NCBI RefSeq assembly: GCF_000364605.1
Contig: NZ_KB822576.1
Coordinates: forward strand, 496,001 to 560,000
Direction of reading: 5' to 3'
DNA from: Nocardioides sp. Iso805N
GTDB lineage: Bacteria; Actinomycetota; Actinomycetes; Propionibacteriales; Nocardioidaceae
DNA length: 64,000 nucleotides
A program made the translations under genes and the position numbers. The notes beneath the pieces were generated by a model that searched no databases, had not been told where the DNA came from, and saw only the letters and a program-made list of their open reading frames with translations. Positions 53,850 through 62,274 of this stretch are shown here, one piece after another. Within the stretch, counting starts at the first letter, position 1, and each line of letters opens with the position of its first letter.

Positions 53850-55495
53850 TCGACCGCCACCAGCAGTGGGTAGCGGGTCTGGCCGCCGGCGTAGCAGACC
53901 ACGTCGACGCTGGGATGGCGCTCCTCCACCCAGTCCCGAGCTGCCTGCGCGAGAGTGCCCTCGGCATCTTCGGCACCGGACACGAGGGTGACCATCTCGC
54001 CACCGCCGCCGAGGAGTCGGCTGATCACGTCGAGCGCCACTTCGTCGAGTGTCCCGCCGACGCGGACGAACTCGCCGTCGATGACGCCCAGCGTGTCCCC
54101 GGGCTCACACGGGCCGGCGAGGGTGAGCGCACGCCGGTCGGCCGTCGTGACAGCGCCGTGGCGCGCATGCCGCGCGGTCGCCGTCATCTCCAGCACATCC
54201 CTGTCGAACGGCGTCGCCGCGTCGTGCACCGCCATCGCGGCCAGGCCCTGGACCTGCGCGATGGACGGGATCACAGCCACCCGCAGTCCGTGGTCCTGCT
54301 CGACCGTGCGTGCGGCCGCCTCGGCGTACCGCATCGTGCGGAAGTCGTTGGGCAGCACGATCACCTCGGCCGCACCTGTCGCCACCAGTGCCGCGACCAG
54401 GTCGGCGGTCGTCGGCCGGTCTTCCAGCACGACGGCTCCGGCAGCCTCGAACAGCTCGCGCAGGCCGGGGCCGCTCGCAGCGGCGACGACCGCGCGGCCG
54501 GTACGGGTGGGTGTTGCCTCCTCCGGGTTCTGCCGCATCAATTGCTCCGCACCGTGCCGCATCAATTGCTCCGCACCGTGCCGCATCAATTGCTCCGCAA
54601 AGTGCGTCACCCTCACCCGATACGGCCGCCCGGCGGCGATGCCAGCCTCGATCGCCGCGCCGACGTCGTCGACGTGCACGTGGACGTTCCACAGTCCCTC
54701 GCCGCCGACCACGACCAGGGAGTCGCCGAGCGGGGCGAGAGCGCTGCGCAGCGTCGGGATCGAGGTGTCGGGCGCATCGAGGAGGAACATCACCTCGTAC
54801 GCCGGCCCGTCCTCGGTCAGGTCGGCCTGTAGCCCGGCCGGCATGGGTGCGCGCTGCCGCAGCGGCGCCTCGAACGGCCGCCTGCCCGTCAGCGCACGGT
54901 CGATCGCGTCGAAGATGACGCTGACGCCGCGGCCACCTGCGTCGACCACGCCCGCCTCGGCCAGCCGGGCGAGCTGGTCCGGGGTGCGCTCGAGTGCCTC
55001 GCGCGCGGCATCGGCCGCCGCGGCCACCACGTCACGGGTGCGTGCGGTCAGGTCCAGCGCCCGCTCCACCCCTGCTTCCGCGGCCACCCGGCAGACGGTC
55101 AGCATGGTGCCCTCGACCGGCGTACCGACAGCGGCGTACGCAGCCGCGCTCGCCAGGCGCAGCGCATCGGCGAAGACCGACGCCCTGCGCTGGCCCTCGT
55201 CGGCACCCGCCAGCCGACGCAGGGCCGCGCCCAGCATCTCCGCCAGGATCACGCCGGAGTTGCCACGTGCTCCCAGCAGGGCGCCGCGCGCGTAGGCGGC
55301 CAGCGCATCGTGAGCGTCGTCGGTCTCGACCTGGTAGAGCGCATCGCGCGCCGACGTGGCGGTGAGGAAGAGGTTGGTGCCGGTGTCGGCGTCCGGAACG
55401 GGATAGACGTTGAGCTCGTCGATCTCCTCGCGGTGCGCGCCCAGCGCGTCGGCCGTCACGTCGGCGAACCGGCGCAGCAACGCCAGGTCCAGCAT
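53846..55495 (-). CDS. FakA-like DAK2-domain fatty acid kinase
   Basis: The protein has 549 residues from the ATG at 55493-55495 (two GTG codons precede it). The N-terminal DAK2 domain has LNVYPVPDADTGTNLFLT, ARGNSGVILAEM and DAGGRGVSVIFDAI, as in FakA and the former DhaL-like proteins encoded beside recG. The middle and C-terminal domains match the rest of FakA. FakA phosphorylates fatty acids bound to FakB (DegV) proteins. Residues about 298-321 are three copies of AEQLMRHG from a 24-bp repeat. It is coupled to recG. Confidence 0.88.
   Translation of the reverse strand: MLDLALLRRFADVTADALGAHREEIDELNVYPVPDADTGTNLFLTATSARDALYQVETDDAHDALAAYARGALLGARGNSGVILAEMLGAALRRLAGADEGQRRASVFADALRLASAAAYAAVGTPVEGTMLTVCRVAAEAGVERALDLTARTRDVVAAAADAAREALERTPDQLARLAEAGVVDAGGRGVSVIFDAIDRALTGRRPFEAPLRQRAPMPAGLQADLTEDGPAYEVMFLLDAPDTSIPTLRSALAPLGDSLVVVGGEGLWNVHVHVDDVGAAIEAGIAAGRPYRVRVTHFAEQLMRHGAEQLMRHGAEQLMRQNPEEATPTRTGRAVVAAASGPGLRELFEAAGAVVLEDRPTTADLVAALVATGAAEVIVLPNDFRTMRYAEAAARTVEQDHGLRVAVIPSIAQVQGLAAMAVHDAATPFDRDVLEMTATARHARHGAVTTADRRALTLAGPCEPGDTLGVIDGEFVRVGGTLDEVALDVISRLLGGGGEMVTLVSGAEDAEGTLAQAARDWVEERHPSVDVVCYAGGQTRYPLLVAVE
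54533..54604. repeat. Three tandem 24-bp repeats inside the FakA-like gene
   Basis: Units 54533-54556 and 54557-54580 are identical; 54581-54604 differs at two bases. Each adds the 8 residues AEQLMRHG (last unit begins FAEQLMRHG). As 24 is a multiple of 3, gain or loss of units would keep the frame. Confidence 0.9.
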
Positions 55496-55629
55496 CACCA
55501 CCGCCTACCCCTTCCGAGCTCATCCGCGGACGAGGGCACGGTTCGCCCAGAGCCGCGTCACTCGATACGCTTGGAAGGCATCAGAGTAGTGGGGTCACCC
55601 GCGATTTCCGCCGGGGACCGTAGATCGGC

Positions 55630-55635
55630 TACTCT
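55630..55635 (+). promoter_or_regulatory. Candidate -10 hexamer for rpmB
   Basis: TACTCT fits TAnnnT and lies 93 bases before the rpmB start in the gap behind the divergent FakA-like gene. No convincing -35 was seen, so this is tentative. Confidence 0.3.
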
Positions 55636-55728
55636 CGTTCGGTTGCCAGCGCCAGTTCACGGTGTGTTCGCACAGAGATTGCGCGAGGCGACATCAGACC
55701 TAGACACACGATTTTTCAGGAGTTCACG

Positions 55729-55914
55729 GTGGCTGCCGTCTGCGACATCTGCGCCAAGAAGCCGGGCTTCGGCAACAACCGGCCGTGGTCCCGCAAGATC
55801 ACGAAGCGCCGCTTCGACCCCAACATCCAGCGCGTGCGCGCCGTTGTCAACGGCACCGCCAAGCGCCTCAACGTCTGCACCGGCTGCCTCAAGGCCGGCA
55901 AGGTCACCCGCTGA
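55729..55914 (+). CDS. rpmB: 50S ribosomal protein L28
   Basis: The 61-residue protein reads MAAVCDICAKKPGFGNN, then SRKITKRRFDPNIQRVRA and VCTGCLKAGKVTR. Two CxxC pairs mark the zinc-binding form. The GTG start has AGGAG 7 bases upstream. It is divergent from the FakA-like gene, a classic arrangement, and is followed by a strong hairpin. Confidence 0.97.
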   Translation: MAAVCDICAKKPGFGNNRPWSRKITKRRFDPNIQRVRAVVNGTAKRLNVCTGCLKAGKVTR

Positions 55915-55930
55915 CCCGTCGCTGACTTCG

Positions 55931-55965
55931 ACGAAGGCCGCTGCCCCACGGGCAGCGGCCTTCGT
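55931..55965 (+). terminator. Hairpin terminator after rpmB
   Basis: ACGAAGGCCGCTGCC pairs perfectly with GGCAGCGGCCTTCGT (15 bp plus one inner C-G pair, 3-base loop). It starts 16 bases after the rpmB stop and is followed by GCTTCCTCT. Confidence 0.85.
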
Positions 55966-56008
55966 GCTTCCTCTCCGAGAATCTCCACGCGGCGGGGCCG
56001 CTCCCCTC

Positions 56009-56014
56009 TACGCT
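56009..56014 (+). promoter_or_regulatory. -10 hexamer for a leaderless RDD-protein transcript
   Basis: TACGCT is followed by CACCCGC and then the GTG start at 56022. The 7-base spacing and lack of a ribosome site fit a leaderless transcript. Confidence 0.4.
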
Positions 56015-56021
56015 CACCCGC

Positions 56022-56741
56022 GTGAGCGACGTACCCGCCGGCTGGTATCCCGATCCGGCCGCTGTCCCCGGTTTCTCGATCCTGCGCTACTGGGACGGGC
56101 TGCGGTGGACCGAGCATGTGCACCACCAGGCCGTCGTCGCCGTACGACAGACGCCGACGACTCCCGACGGTCAGCCGTTGGCAGGCTGGTGGCACCGGGT
56201 CGGGGCCACCGTCATCGACGGCATCTTCGCGATCATCGTCGGCACCGTCCTCACGCTGCCGGTCCAGATCTCCATGCAGCGCGAGCAGCGGGTGCTGAAC
56301 GAGGAGTTCCAGCGGCGCCTCGACGCGGGCGACCCGCATGCGCTCTCGTGGTTCGTCCACCATTTCCTGGACCAGTACCGGGACCACGCATGGATCTACG
56401 TGCTCTTCGGCCTCGTCCTGATCGTCGCGCACAGCGCGTTCCTGCACCTGTGGGGCGGTACGCCGGGGCAGCTCGTCACCGGCCTTCGAACCCGGCTGCG
56501 CGAAGCGCCTGGGCCGCTCTCGTGGGCACGTGCGTTCGTCCGAGTGATGGCCTACAGCGGCGCGACGGCCATCCTCCAGGTCATCGCACTCGCGTCAGGC
56601 TCACTCGCCGTGGTGGGCGTCACCTTCCTGGTCATCAACGTGTGGGCGGTGCTCAACCCGCTGTGGGCCGCCTGGGACGGCAAGCGCCAGGCGCTGCACG
56701 ACAAGCTGGTCGGCAGCAACGTGGTCCGCGTCCGCCGCTGA
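56022..56741 (+). CDS. RDD-family membrane protein with N-terminal DUF2510 motif
   Basis: This 239-residue protein starts with a DUF2510 motif (PAGWYPDPAAVPGFSILRYWDG), followed by TEHVH. An RDD domain (about 50-235) comes next, starting LAGWWHRVGATVIDGIFAII with three to four membrane helices and ending HDKLVGSNVV. RDD proteins are of unclear role; some act as ion exchangers. The GTG start is supported by the -10 just upstream. It converges with thiL. Confidence 0.85.
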   Translation: MSDVPAGWYPDPAAVPGFSILRYWDGLRWTEHVHHQAVVAVRQTPTTPDGQPLAGWWHRVGATVIDGIFAIIVGTVLTLPVQISMQREQRVLNEEFQRRLDAGDPHALSWFVHHFLDQYRDHAWIYVLFGLVLIVAHSAFLHLWGGTPGQLVTGLRTRLREAPGPLSWARAFVRVMAYSGATAILQVIALASGSLAVVGVTFLVINVWAVLNPLWAAWDGKRQALHDKLVGSNVVRVRR

Positions 56742-56756
56742 CGCCCCGGGCAGCCC

Positions 56757-57701
56757 TCAGAAATGCGTCCAACCGGTGGCACCCTCGTAGGTGCCACCGT
56801 CGACGGTCACCCCGGAGCCCTCGGCCACCGTGCCGATGGCGCGGAAGCCGGCTGGCAGCGCCGTACCTGCGGGGAAGGTGGCCAGCAGCGCGTGGTCGTC
56901 TCCCCCGCCCAGCACGAAGGTGATCGGGTCCGCGCCGGTGGCGGCGGCCACCGCGTGCAGCGGCTCGGGCACCTCGAGATCGGCGGTGCGGACGTCGATC
57001 GCCACTCCGGAGGCCACCGCCAGGTGGCCGGCCTCGGCCAGCAGCCCGTCGGAGACGTCGATCATCGCGGTCGCGCCGGCGGCGGCGCCCAGGGCGCCGG
57101 CCTCGTACGGCGGCTCCGGGCGGCGATAGGCCTCGACGAGCACCCGCGGTGAGCGGAACCCGCGGCCCAGCACCGCCAGTCCACCGGCCGCCCAGCCCTG
57201 GCGGCCGGCGAGGGCGAGCACGTCCCCTGGGTGCGCGCCGCTGCGCAACACCGGCGCCTGGGCGACCGCACCCAGGACTGTCACCGCGACCATGACCTGA
57301 TCGGCCCGGGTCAGGTCGCCGCCGATCACCGAGGCGCCGACCAGCGCGCACTCCTCGGCGAAGCCGGCGGCCAGGTCCAGCGCCCACGCGACCGGCAGAT
57401 CGGCCGGTGCCGCCAGGCCGATCGTGAGCGAATGCGCTCGGCCACCCATCGCATTGATGTCGGAGAGGTTCTGGGCGGCGGCGCGACGGCCGACGTCGTA
57501 CCCGCTGGCCCAGTCGCGTCGGAAGTGCCGTCCCTCGACCATGAGGTCGCTGGAGACAACCACGTGGCCCTGCTTGATCCGCAGCAGCGCGGCATCATCG
57601 CCGGGCCCGACCAGGACGTGCTCGCCCTGGGGGAAGCGCTCCACCAACTGCGCGATCAGGCCGAACTCACCGACGTCCGCGAGAGTCTGCTCCGAGGTCA
57701 T
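56757..57701 (-). CDS. thiL: Thiamine-monophosphate kinase
   Basis: The 314-residue ThiL/PurM-type kinase makes thiamine diphosphate from the monophosphate. Motifs: VGPGDDAALL, SSDLMVEGRHFRRDW, GRRAAAQNLSDINAMGG, GGDLTRADQ and MIDVSDGLLAEAGHLA. The ATG at 57699-57701 begins MTSEQTLADVGEFGLI; an earlier GTG adds four residues. It is divergent from the Lrp-type gene. Confidence 0.94.
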   Translation of the reverse strand: MTSEQTLADVGEFGLIAQLVERFPQGEHVLVGPGDDAALLRIKQGHVVVSSDLMVEGRHFRRDWASGYDVGRRAAAQNLSDINAMGGRAHSLTIGLAAPADLPVAWALDLAAGFAEECALVGASVIGGDLTRADQVMVAVTVLGAVAQAPVLRSGAHPGDVLALAGRQGWAAGGLAVLGRGFRSPRVLVEAYRRPEPPYEAGALGAAAGATAMIDVSDGLLAEAGHLAVASGVAIDVRTADLEVPEPLHAVAAATGADPITFVLGGGDDHALLATFPAGTALPAGFRAIGTVAEGSGVTVDGGTYEGATGWTHF

Positions 57702-57826
57702 GGCCCCATCCAACCGCGTGCCTCGAACGGGTCGGCCATCGCCGTCCGCCTACCGGCTCCCTCAGCAGGCGGTATAGGTTGATCGACGGACCGGCGACGA
57801 GGCCGGAACGACGTGAGGAGAGCGTG

Positions 57827-58063
57827 ATGGTCGTCCAGGCCTACATCCTGATCCAGACCGATGTCGGCAAGGCCGCCGACGTGGCCGCGCAGATCGCCCA
57901 GGTCAAGGGCGTGACCCAGGCCGAGGACGTCACCGGTCCCTACGACGTGATCGTCCGCGCGGAGGCCAAGAACGTCGACGAGCTCGGCAAGCTGGTCGTC
58001 GCCAAGATCCAGACGCTCGAGGGCATCACGCGCACGCTGACCTGCCCCGTCGTGCACATCTGA
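57827..58063 (+). CDS. Stand-alone Lrp/AsnC-type RAM domain protein
   Basis: This 78-residue protein is a single RAM (Lrp effector-binding) domain: MVVQAYILIQTDVGKAADVAAQI to VTGPYDVIVRAEAKNVDELGKLV. The HTH part of Lrp is absent, so it may bind an amino acid or pair with other regulators rather than bind DNA. GGAGAGCG lies 5 bases before the ATG, which excludes an upstream start. It is followed 37 bases later by the Ddl-like gene, probably in one transcript. Confidence 0.87.
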   Translation: MVVQAYILIQTDVGKAADVAAQIAQVKGVTQAEDVTGPYDVIVRAEAKNVDELGKLVVAKIQTLEGITRTLTCPVVHI

Positions 58064-58100
58064 TCCCTGATCCACCTCAACCCTGATCTGGAGTCTTTCC

Positions 58101-59042
58101 ATGAGCGGTCTGGTCGCCGTCATCGCCGGTGGTCTCTCCCACGAGCGCGACGTCTCCCTGGCGTCGGGTCGCAACCTGGTGCGTGAGCTGCGCGCCGAGG
58201 GCGTGGACGTGACCGCCTACGACTTCGATCGCAATCTGCTGCACAACCTCGAGCGCGACAAGGCCACCGTCGCGCTGTCCGCGCTGCACGGCCAGTTCGG
58301 CGAGGACGGCGAGATCCAGACCCTGCTCGAGCTGATCGACCTGCCCTACGTCGGCAGCACCTCGCGGGCCTGCCGGGTCGCGTTCGACAAGGGCACGGCA
58401 CGGGAGTTGCTGCGTCGCGCCGACATCCCGGTCCCCGACAGCGTCGGCCTCTCGGCACAGACCTTCCGCGACATCGGTCCGACCGCGCTGATGGAGCACG
58501 TGCTGGACCGGCTCGGCGAGCGGGTCGTGGTCAAGCCGACGCGGGGCGGCTCCGCCCTCGGTGTCAGCGGCGTGGACGGCCTCATCGAGCTGCCGTCCGC
58601 CCTGGTCGGCACCTACGCCTACCACGACGACGCGCTGATCGAGCGGTTCTACCAGGGGATCGACGTCTCGGTCGTGGTGCTCGAGACAGGCGAGAGCCTG
58701 ACCTCGCTGGACCCGATCGCGATCGACTTCACCAAGGGCCACGAGTTCGACTTCGCCGCGCGTTACACGGCCGAGTTCGTCGGCCTCGCCGTACCGGACC
58801 TGCCGGCGGACCTGCTCGACCAGCTCGGCGAGACAGCCCGCACGGCTCACCGGGTGCTGGGCCTGCGTGACGTCTCCCGCTCGGACTTCATCGTGTCCAA
58901 GGACGGCTCGTTCGTGCTGCTGGAGACCGCCATCACCCCGGGCACCACCGAGACCTCGGTCTTCCCCTTCGCCTGTACGGCCGCCGGCACCTCGCTCGGC
59001 AAGGTGGCACACGGCTTGGTCATGCAGGCCGCCGATCGTTGA
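58101..59042 (+). CDS. D-alanine--D-alanine ligase-like ATP-grasp protein, altered metal site
   Basis: The 313-residue protein has the Ddl plan: AGGLSHERDVSLASG (substrate loop), ALHGQFGEDGEIQ, VVVKPTRGGSALGV (ATP-grasp loop) and SRSDF (Arg-x-Asp). In the last motif the usual E-x-N-T-x-PG reads ETAITPG: the Glu is kept but the metal-binding Asn is Ala. A canonical Ddl is encoded in the same region at 59709, so this one may ligate another pair or be weak. The first 22-bp repeat of the downstream array overlaps its stop codon. Confidence 0.82.
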   Translation: MSGLVAVIAGGLSHERDVSLASGRNLVRELRAEGVDVTAYDFDRNLLHNLERDKATVALSALHGQFGEDGEIQTLLELIDLPYVGSTSRACRVAFDKGTARELLRRADIPVPDSVGLSAQTFRDIGPTALMEHVLDRLGERVVVKPTRGGSALGVSGVDGLIELPSALVGTYAYHDDALIERFYQGIDVSVVVLETGESLTSLDPIAIDFTKGHEFDFAARYTAEFVGLAVPDLPADLLDQLGETARTAHRVLGLRDVSRSDFIVSKDGSFVLLETAITPGTTETSVFPFACTAAGTSLGKVAHGLVMQAADR

Positions 59043-59103
59043 GTCGGGCCTCCGTCCGGGTTGAGTCGGGTCTCCGTCCGGGTTGAGTCGGGTCTGCGTC
59101 TCA
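59038..59103. repeat. Three tandem 22-bp repeats overlapping the end of the Ddl-like gene
   Basis: Units 59038-59059, 59060-59081 and 59082-59103 share GTTGAGTCGGGxCTCCGTCC; the third is diverged at its end. Each unit holds a TGA; the first one is the actual stop codon of the Ddl-like gene. Each unit offers a stop codon. Confidence 0.85.
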
Positions 59104-59123
59104 GGTGGGTGACGTCCCGACTG

Positions 59124-59702
59124 TCACGGACCGACGTCTCGACCCTCGTCGAAGGCCATCTCGATCTCGATGCCAGCCTCGAGCGGGACGGTGGCTCCGG
59201 TAGGCGTGAACCCCAGCTTCCGGTACGCCGCCCGCGCGCGAGCGTTGTCCTCGTGCACCAGCAGCCGCACTCGGTGCACGCCGTGCTCCGACCCCCAGTC
59301 GCGCACCGCATCCACGAGGCGCCCCAGCAGGCCCACTCCGCGATGGTCCGGGTGCACCCACACCCCGACGACATGCACCTGGAGGTGCTCGATCGGGTGG
59401 CCGGCCCAGTCATCGGTGCCAGGCTCCTCGCGCAGCCCGCTGGCGCTGCCGACCCACGCGACGGCGTCGGAGATGGCGACGAACTGAGCGACCCCGGCAC
59501 CTGACGACGCCCCGGCCGCACGGTCACGCCAGAACGCGTCCGGCCGCGCCGCCGCCTGCTCATGGGTCTCCAGGAACGCGATGCTGGCCGCCTCGTCGCG
59601 CAGCGCCTCCAGGCGCATGCCGCGAAGCGCGGCCCAGTCATCGGGGACGACCCGACGTACAAGAGGAACGGAGTGCTCATTCAACACGGACGGATCCATC
59701 AT
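59124..59702 (-). CDS. GNAT family acetyltransferase
   Basis: This 192-residue protein has one GNAT domain: VRRVVPDDWAALRGMRLEAL at the start and the acetyl-CoA loop GVWVHPDHRGVGLLGRLV. LLVHEDNARARAAYRKLGF is the C-terminal motif. The substrate is unknown. Two adjacent ATGs are possible; AGGTTGA lies just upstream, 6 bases after the ddl stop, so it is read with ddl. Confidence 0.88.
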   Translation of the reverse strand: MMDPSVLNEHSVPLVRRVVPDDWAALRGMRLEALRDEAASIAFLETHEQAAARPDAFWRDRAAGASSGAGVAQFVAISDAVAWVGSASGLREEPGTDDWAGHPIEHLQVHVVGVWVHPDHRGVGLLGRLVDAVRDWGSEHGVHRVRLLVHEDNARARAAYRKLGFTPTGATVPLEAGIEIEMAFDEGRDVGP

Positions 59703-59708
59703 TCAACC

Positions 59709-60824
59709 TCAGCGCAGGCCGGTGGGGCGCTCGAGGGCGAGCTGGATGAGCTCGTCGATCAGCTCGGGGTAGGTCAGGCCGCTGGCCTCCCACATCTTGG
59801 GATACATCGAGATGGGGGTGAAGCCGGGCATGGTGTTGATCTCGTTGATCACCACCTCGCCCTCGGCGCTGACGAAGACGTCGACGCGGGAGATGCCCTC
59901 GCCGCCGATCGCCTCGAACGCCCGAACCGCGATGTCGCGCACCTTGGCGGCGACCTCGGCCGGAAGGTCGGCAGGGGCCTGGGTGCGAGCGTGCGACGCG
60001 GAGGAGTACTTCTCCTCGAAGTCGTAGAAGTCGGCTGTCCCGTGGTCGACGACGATCTCGCCTGGCACGGACGCGCGCGGCCTGGAGCCGCCTCGGCCGC
60101 CGAGCACGGCGCACTCGATCTCGCGGCCCTCGAGGCCCTGCTCGATCAGCACCTTGGGATCGTGGAAGCGGGCCACCTCGACCGCCTCCGCGAGTCGCGA
60201 GATGTCGTCCACCCGCGTCACGCCGAGCGAGGACCCGGCGCGGGCCGGCTTGACGAAGACCGGGAACTTCAGCTCCTCGCTGACCCGCGCGACCACCTCG
60301 GACTGACGCTGCTCCCAGTCGCGCGGCTGCACCACGACGTAGGGGCCGACCGGCAGTCCGTGTCCGGCGAAGACCAGCTTCATGTAGTGCTTGTCCATGC
60401 CGACCGCCGAGGCGAGCACGCCGCAGCCGACGTAGCGGACGTCGGCCAGCTCGAGCAGGCCCTGGATGGTGCCGTCCTCGCCGAAGGGCCCGTGCAGGAC
60501 CGGAAAGACCACGTCGACCTCGCCGACGTCACTGAGTCCCACGACCTGCCGACCCGAGTCCGTGGTCACCTCCGGCAGGTTGCCGGCGGTCAGCTCGAAG
60601 CGCGCCGGGTCCCCGGCCGTGAGCACCCACTGGCCGGCACGGGTGATCCCGACGGGCAGTACGTCGTACTTCTCCCGGTCGATGGCCTTCATCACGCCGG
60701 CCGCGGTGGCTGCCGAGATGGCGTGCTCACCGGAGCGGCCGCCGAAGAGCAGGGCGACCCGGACCTTGCGGCTCGCACCCGGCTCGGAGGTGCCGGCGGG
60801 GCTGGACTGGGGAGCGTCGACCAT
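59709..60824 (-). CDS. ddl: D-alanine--D-alanine ligase
   Basis: This is the canonical enzyme of 371 residues that makes D-Ala-D-Ala for peptidoglycan. Motifs: LLFGGRSGEHAISAATA, LHGPFGEDGTIQGLLEL, FVKPARAGSSLGVTRV and INEINTMPGFTPISMYPKMW, with the metal-binding Glu and Asn intact. Residues 1-20 are a variable leader. The ATG lies 11 bases after murF, the next enzyme in the pathway, so the pair is a small cell-wall operon. Confidence 0.96.
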   Translation of the reverse strand: MVDAPQSSPAGTSEPGASRKVRVALLFGGRSGEHAISAATAAGVMKAIDREKYDVLPVGITRAGQWVLTAGDPARFELTAGNLPEVTTDSGRQVVGLSDVGEVDVVFPVLHGPFGEDGTIQGLLELADVRYVGCGVLASAVGMDKHYMKLVFAGHGLPVGPYVVVQPRDWEQRQSEVVARVSEELKFPVFVKPARAGSSLGVTRVDDISRLAEAVEVARFHDPKVLIEQGLEGREIECAVLGGRGGSRPRASVPGEIVVDHGTADFYDFEEKYSSASHARTQAPADLPAEVAAKVRDIAVRAFEAIGGEGISRVDVFVSAEGEVVINEINTMPGFTPISMYPKMWEASGLTYPELIDELIQLALERPTGLR

Positions 60825-60835
60825 GGTGGAAGAGC

Positions 60836-62209
60836 CTATAGAAGAGCGTCTGCGACCTCGTACAGGCGCGCCCCGTTGGAGGCCTTGAAGAGAACCGCGT
60901 CACGTGCCCCGAGGTGCTCGCGCACCCACGCAGTCGCCGCGGCGTTGTCCGCCAGCACGACGCTCGCCGTGCCGCCCTCCCGAGCACCCAGGTCGATCCC
61001 CCGCGCTGCCTCGCCGACGACCACGACCTGGTCGATGCCGCGCTCGGCTGCATAGCGACCCACCGCGACGTGCTCCTGCTCGGCGTCGGGACCGAGCTCC
61101 TTCATCTCGCCCAGGACGGCGACGGTGCGCTGGACCGCGGTGTCGGCACCGATCACCGCGAGCGCGTCGATGCCCGCGCGCATCGAGTCGGGGTTGGCGT
61201 TGTAGGCGTCGTTGAGCACGATCGCACCACCGGGCAGCTCGTGCAGCTCCATCCGCCACTTCGAGAGCGTGGCGACGCCCGCGAGCGCCTGGCCGATCTG
61301 CTCGATGGTGAGCCCGGCCGCCATCGCGGCGGTGGCGGCGGCCGCCGCGTTGAGGGCTTGATGGGCACCGACCAGCTGCAGCGTGACTGGGACGGCCGTG
61401 TCAGCGGTGGCGAGCGTGAACGACGGTCGCCCGAGCCGGTCCAGCCGTAGGTCGCGCACCCGGACGTCGGCCTCGCGCTCCTGCCCGAAGGTGATCACCC
61501 GCGCATGGGTCCGAGCCGCCATCGCGGCGACCCGATCGTCGTCGGCGTTGAGCACCGCGGCCCCGCTGCTCGCCTCGATCAGCTCGCCCTTCGCCTCGGC
61601 GATGGCCTCCCGCGACCCGAACTCGCCGATGTGGGCGTGCCCCACGTTGAGCACCACGCCGATGTCGGGCGCGACCAGCTCGGCGAGCTCGGCGATGTGG
61701 CCCTTACCGCGAGCACCCATCTCCAGCACGAGGTAGCGGGTGCCGGTGTCGACCCGCAGCGCTGTCAGCGGCATGCCGATCTCGTTGTTGTAGGAGCCGC
61801 GGGTGGCCACCGTCGGCGCGGCCTGCCCGAGGACGGCGCTGAGCAGGTCCTTGGCCGACGTCTTGCCCTGCGAGCCGGTGATCCCCAGCACCGTCAGCCC
61901 GCCCGCTGCGCGGACCCGTGCGACGACCGCCTTGGCGAGCCGCTGCAGCGCCTGCTGCACGTCCTCGACGATGACCGTCGGCAGCTCGGTCGGGCGCTTG
62001 CCGAGGACCGCCACGGCACCGACGGCAGCGGCCTGCGGGACGTGGAGATGACCGTCGGTGTGCTCGCCGACGAATGCCACGAAGAGGCTGCCGGCCTCGG
62101 CCTCGCGGCCATCGATCACGACCGGTCCGTCCACCACGACCGGATGCTCGGCGCCGGTCACCGAGCCGCCGGTCAGAGCAGCGATCTCGGCGAGGGTGAG
62201 CGCGATCAT
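60836..62209 (-). CDS. murF: UDP-MurNAc-tripeptide--D-alanyl-D-alanine ligase
   Basis: This 457-residue Mur ligase adds the D-Ala-D-Ala made by Ddl. The N-domain starts [15 protein letters not shown], the ATP loop is [15 protein letters not shown] (109-123), and [11 protein letters not shown] and [12 protein letters not shown] follow. The C-domain ends [18 protein letters not shown]. Its location next to ddl, away from the dcw cluster, is seen in several actinobacteria. Confidence 0.95.
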   Translation of the reverse strand: MIALTLAEIAALTGGSVTGAEHPVVVDGPVVIDGREAEAGSLFVAFVGEHTDGHLHVPQAAAVGAVAVLGKRPTELPTVIVEDVQQALQRLAKAVVARVRAAGGLTVLGITGSQGKTSAKDLLSAVLGQAAPTVATRGSYNNEIGMPLTALRVDTGTRYLVLEMGARGKGHIAELAELVAPDIGVVLNVGHAHIGEFGSREAIAEAKGELIEASSGAAVLNADDDRVAAMAARTHARVITFGQEREADVRVRDLRLDRLGRPSFTLATADTAVPVTLQLVGAHQALNAAAAATAAMAAGLTIEQIGQALAGVATLSKWRMELHELPGGAIVLNDAYNANPDSMRAGIDALAVIGADTAVQRTVAVLGEMKELGPDAEQEHVAVGRYAAERGIDQVVVVGEAARGIDLGAREGGTASVVLADNAAATAWVREHLGARDAVLFKASNGARLYEVADALL

Positions 62210-62262
62210 GAGGCGGTCCAGGGAACGACGATCATGATCCCCGAGCCTAGTGGGCCAGGCCC

Positions 62263-62268
62263 TAGTCT
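62263..62268 (+). promoter_or_regulatory. -10 hexamer for a leaderless trans-sulfuration gene transcript
   Basis: TAGTCT is followed by GTGGAC and then the ATG at 62275. No ribosome site is present, so the 6-base spacing points to a leaderless transcript. Confidence 0.5.
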
Positions 62269-62274
62269 GTGGAC

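Noticed and set aside
49896-53873. A 1325-codon plus-strand open frame opposite recG, rsmD, coaD and DUF177
   Set aside because: It is antisense to four well-supported genes, and its Arg/His/Gly/Asp-rich low-complexity composition is the usual shadow of high-GC coding strands.
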